Below, one piece after another: positions 61,941 through 64,000 of a stretch of DNA of 64,000 nucleotides; positions within the stretch are counted from its first letter, which is position 1, and each line of letters begins with the position of its first letter. The position numbers and the translations under genes were made by a program. The stretch covers positions 124,001 to 188,000 of the forward strand of contig NZ_JAFMPK010000047.1 in NCBI RefSeq assembly GCF_017349295.1, written 5' to 3'. The notes beneath the pieces are model-generated. The model saw nothing but the letters and a program-made list of their open reading frames with translations. It was not told the origin of the DNA and did no database searches. The DNA is from Myceligenerans salitolerans. Lineage in GTDB: Bacteria > Actinomycetota > Actinomycetes > Actinomycetales > Cellulomonadaceae.

Positions 61941-62169
61941 TTCAGGTTCACCTCCACTCTTGTCGCGTCGGCAACCCGTGGCCGGTCGGCCACGTCGTCT
62001 CGCGTGGGCACGGTGTGCTCACCGGGACGAGTGCGGAGGGAGCCCGGGGTCCTGACGGGTTCCGGGCGACCTCCGCAGTGGTTGCGGGAGCAACATTCGC
62101 AGGAGCGGTGTGAGGGTTTCTTGGGTGGACCTTGAGCTCAGCGGGGCGGGCGGGGTGCGGGGGCCGTCC
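61941..62169 (-). promoter_or_regulatory. Leader/promoter region of the RiPP operon with two dyads
   Basis: The 229-nt gap between the regulator stop and the precursor start contains CGTGGCCG-GT-CGGCCACG (61977-61994), a perfect 8-bp dyad, and GTTGC-GGGA-GCAAC (62081-62094). Either may be a regulator site or mRNA leader stem. No -10/-35 pair is convincing. The strong ribosome binding site is at the 3' end. Confidence 0.5.
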
Positions 62170-64000
62170 TCACGGCGTCGCGCGAAGCCTGGCCTGTGTG
62201 GTCGTCACCCGGTCCGTGCGGTGCTGTGCACGGTAGAGCGCGAGGGCTGCCTTCCAGGCGGTGCGGGCGCTGTCGTGGTCGCCGAGAGCCGCATGGGCCT
62301 CGGCCAGGCCGCTGAGGGTGTTCGCCTCCTCGTACGTGTCCTTCATCGCCTGGTGCACCCGGAGTGCCTCGCGGTAGTGGTCGACGGCGGCGGCGTGGTC
62401 GCCGGCACGGGTGGCGACGTAGCCGAGGCTGTCCAGACTGGCCGCCTCGCCGGCCGTGTATCCCAGGGCACGCGAGGAGTCCAGGGCCGCCTGGCAGTGG
62501 TGGCGCGCCGTCGCGTACTGCCCGAACCGGGCCAGGCACCAGCCGAGGTTGTTCAGGGCCGCCGCTTCCCATTGCCGTTCCCCGGCGCTCCGGAAGAGTT
62601 CCAGTGCCCGCTGCGCGTGCTGCAGGGTCGCGTCCTCGTCCTGTGCGAGGAGCGAGGCGAGGGTGAGGACCTCGTGCGAGTGCGCCAGGTTGACGTGGTC
62701 GCCCGTCGCCTCGAAGTGGTGGACGGCGGCGGCGAGGTGGTCGAGCGGCTCCTGGCCGGGGCGCCCGGCCAGCAGCAGCGCGTAGGCCAGCCGGCGGCGC
62801 ATCAGCGCGGTCAGCGTGCCGGCGTCGGCGTCCCGCATCCTGGTCGCGGCGTCGAGCCCGGCGCGGCCGAGCCCGAGGAAGTCGTCGACGTGGCCGCAGC
62901 GCCGGAAGTACAGGTGGCCGTCCCAGCACAGCCGCCAGACTTCTCTGTGCAGTCCCCTGTCGGCGGCGAGGCGTACGGCGGCGGGGATCCAGGCTCGTTC
63001 GGTGGTGAACCACTCGAGCGCCGCGGCCTCGTCGGTCAGCGCAAGGGCATGCGGCTGGTGCCCGGGTGTGCCGGCCTCGGCGACCGACGAGGGCACCTCG
63101 TACGGTCCGAGGAGGCGATGGGCGACGGCGGAGGTCTGGACGTAGAAGCCGATGAGGTCGCGCAGGGCGTCGTGGCGCTCTGGGGCGGGGATCTCCGCCT
63201 GGGCACGCTCCCGTGCGTGCAGGCGCACCAGGTCGTGCAGTTCGTGCCTGCCGGGTGCGGGCTGGTGGACGAGGTGCGCCGATTCCAGTCGGCGCAGGAG
63301 CGCGCAGGTGCGGGCCACGGTGAGGCCGGCGAGGGCGGCTGTCGCCGGTAGGCCGATGTCCTGGCCGGGCGCGAGGCTGAGCAGCCCGAGCAGCCGTGCC
63401 GCGGCCGCGGGCAGTGCCTGGTGCGAGGCGTCCAGCACGCTGCGCAGTGAGGTGTCCAGCTCGCCGGTGTCCAGGGCGTCGAGTCTGGTCTCTCCCTCCA
63501 GGAGCCTGGACGCGATCGTGGACAGGGGCAGGTGCGGGCTACCGGCTGCTCCTGCCGCGGCGATGGCCAGCGCCAGGGGCAGCCGGCCGCAACCGGTGAC
63601 GATGGCTTCGACCGCGTGCGGCTCTGCCGCGGTCCGGTCCTCCCCGAGGCGGGCGGCGAGCAGTTGGCGTGCGTCGGCCGAGGTGAGCGGGCCCAGGGTG
63701 AGGGACTGGGCTCCTTCGGTGGCCACGAGCCCGCTGAGCCGGTCGCGGCTGGTGATCAGTACGACGCAGGAGGAGTCCCCGGGCATGAGGGGGCGTACCT
63801 GCTCGGCGTCGCGCGCGTTGTCCAGCAGGAGGAGCATCCGTTTGCCGGCGAGGAGGCTGCGGTACAGGCCGGCCTGCGCCTCGGCGCTGGTGGGGATGGC
63901 CTTGGCGTCCATCCCGAGGGCGATGAGGAAGTCGTGGACGACGGTCCGCGGGCTCGCGGCCGGCGTGCTCGGAGAGAATCCGTGCAGGTTGACGTAGAGC
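62170..64000 (-). CDS. SARP/AfsR-like regulator with NB-ARC and TPR domains (5' end outside window)
   Basis: The frame is open to the right edge, so the N-terminal DNA-binding/BTAD part is missing. The visible part begins LYVNLHGFSPSTPAASPRT and has NB-ARC features: RMLLLLDNARDAEQVRPL (kinase-2-like), VVLITSRDRLSGL (RNBS-B-like) and GCGRLPLALAIAAAGAAG (GLPL-like). The C-terminal half is a TPR array with at least four repeats (AAALNNLGWCLARFGQYATA, AASLDSLGYVATRAGDHAAA, ANTLSGLAEAHAALGDHDSA). AfsR/SARP proteins activate antibiotic gene clusters, and this gene lies immediately upstream of the precursor on the same strand. Confidence 0.85.
   Translation of the reverse strand, partial: LYVNLHGFSPSTPAASPRTVVHDFLIALGMDAKAIPTSAEAQAGLYRSLLAGKRMLLLLDNARDAEQVRPLMPGDSSCVVLITSRDRLSGLVATEGAQSLTLGPLTSADARQLLAARLGEDRTAAEPHAVEAIVTGCGRLPLALAIAAAGAAGSPHLPLSTIASRLLEGETRLDALDTGELDTSLRSVLDASHQALPAAAARLLGLLSLAPGQDIGLPATAALAGLTVARTCALLRRLESAHLVHQPAPGRHELHDLVRLHARERAQAEIPAPERHDALRDLIGFYVQTSAVAHRLLGPYEVPSSVAEAGTPGHQPHALALTDEAAALEWFTTERAWIPAAVRLAADRGLHREVWRLCWDGHLYFRRCGHVDDFLGLGRAGLDAATRMRDADAGTLTALMRRRLAYALLLAGRPGQEPLDHLAAAVHHFEATGDHVNLAHSHEVLTLASLLAQDEDATLQHAQRALELFRSAGERQWEAAALNNLGWCLARFGQYATARHHCQAALDSSRALGYTAGEAASLDSLGYVATRAGDHAAAVDHYREALRVHQAMKDTYEEANTLSGLAEAHAALGDHDSARTAWKAALALYRAQHRTDRVTTTQARLRATP

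Noticed and set aside
62110-63351. 413-residue plus-strand frame over the regulator
   Set aside because: Gly/Val/Arg-rich antisense of the NB-ARC/TPR gene.

Overview
The window is high-GC DNA (often G or C at third codon positions) from an actinobacterium. RbpA, a GarA/FtsR cluster, HelY next to TatAC, a degenerate PriA and many TANNNT-driven leaderless starts point to Actinomycetota, and I infer Micrococcales (Cellulosimicrobium/Promicromonospora/Cellulomonas-like). No rRNA, tRNA or CRISPR array was recognised. Most genes are chromosomal housekeeping genes in short, tightly overlapping operons (ATGA/GTGA junctions).

Layout. 1-7,065: metK (3' end), priA, a HAD phosphatase, fmt, rsmB, rpe. 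7,153-10,169: an FMN riboswitch followed by ribE-ribBA-ribH. 10,186-11,950: hisE, a strong hairpin, hisG and a PH-domain membrane protein. 11,892-13,913 (minus): a DEAD-box RNA helicase. 14,268-20,041: the conserved actinobacterial cluster pgsA-like / DUF881 / sbp / DUF881 / garA / ftsR / DUF151 / MerR. 20,064-24,962: cardiolipin synthase, Xer-type recombinase, a zinc-type dehydrogenase and an unusual proline-racemase-family enzyme. 25,501-28,914 (minus): UvrA2-type ABC protein, VOC protein, AraC regulator. 29,046-32,651: an OpuC-type osmoprotectant importer whose binding protein is encoded convergently. 33,028-46,456: mixed region with small membrane proteins, a DEDD/TerB/Lsr2 mosaic, galE, malic enzyme, an integrase with a large insertion, RNase Z, an OLD-type TOPRIM protein, a KfrA-like DNA-binding coiled coil with a putative operator, a PHP hydrolase, an LLM monooxygenase/FMN reductase pair and rbpA. 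46,600-54,233 (minus): lnt, an amidohydrolase, helY, tatC, tatA.

The most interesting part is 54,323 to the right edge, all on the minus strand. It is a compact thiopeptide-like RiPP cluster: a SARP/NB-ARC/TPR regulator (cut by the window edge), a 73-residue precursor whose C-terminal half is rich in Ser, Thr and Cys, a split LanB dehydratase (glutamylation 808 aa, elimination 298 aa), a YcaO cyclodehydratase, a protein whose C-terminus resembles TclM/TbtD pyridine synthases, and a SagB-type azoline dehydrogenase. The downstream genes overlap by 4-13 nt or lie within 12 nt of each other, and the operon ends in a 40-bp perfect palindrome just before tatA. The set predicts a peptide with thiazoles and dehydroamino acids, possibly closed by a pyridine. 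No separate ocin-ThiF partner, exporter or immunity gene is visible, although the cluster may continue to the right.

Working together: the rib operon makes flavins under feedback from FMN. The garA-ftsR cluster couples membrane/division proteins with FHA signalling. Tat, lnt and lipoprotein genes serve the envelope. The RiPP operon is a self-contained accessory module that appears inserted beside tatA, where pafBC commonly sits in actinobacteria.
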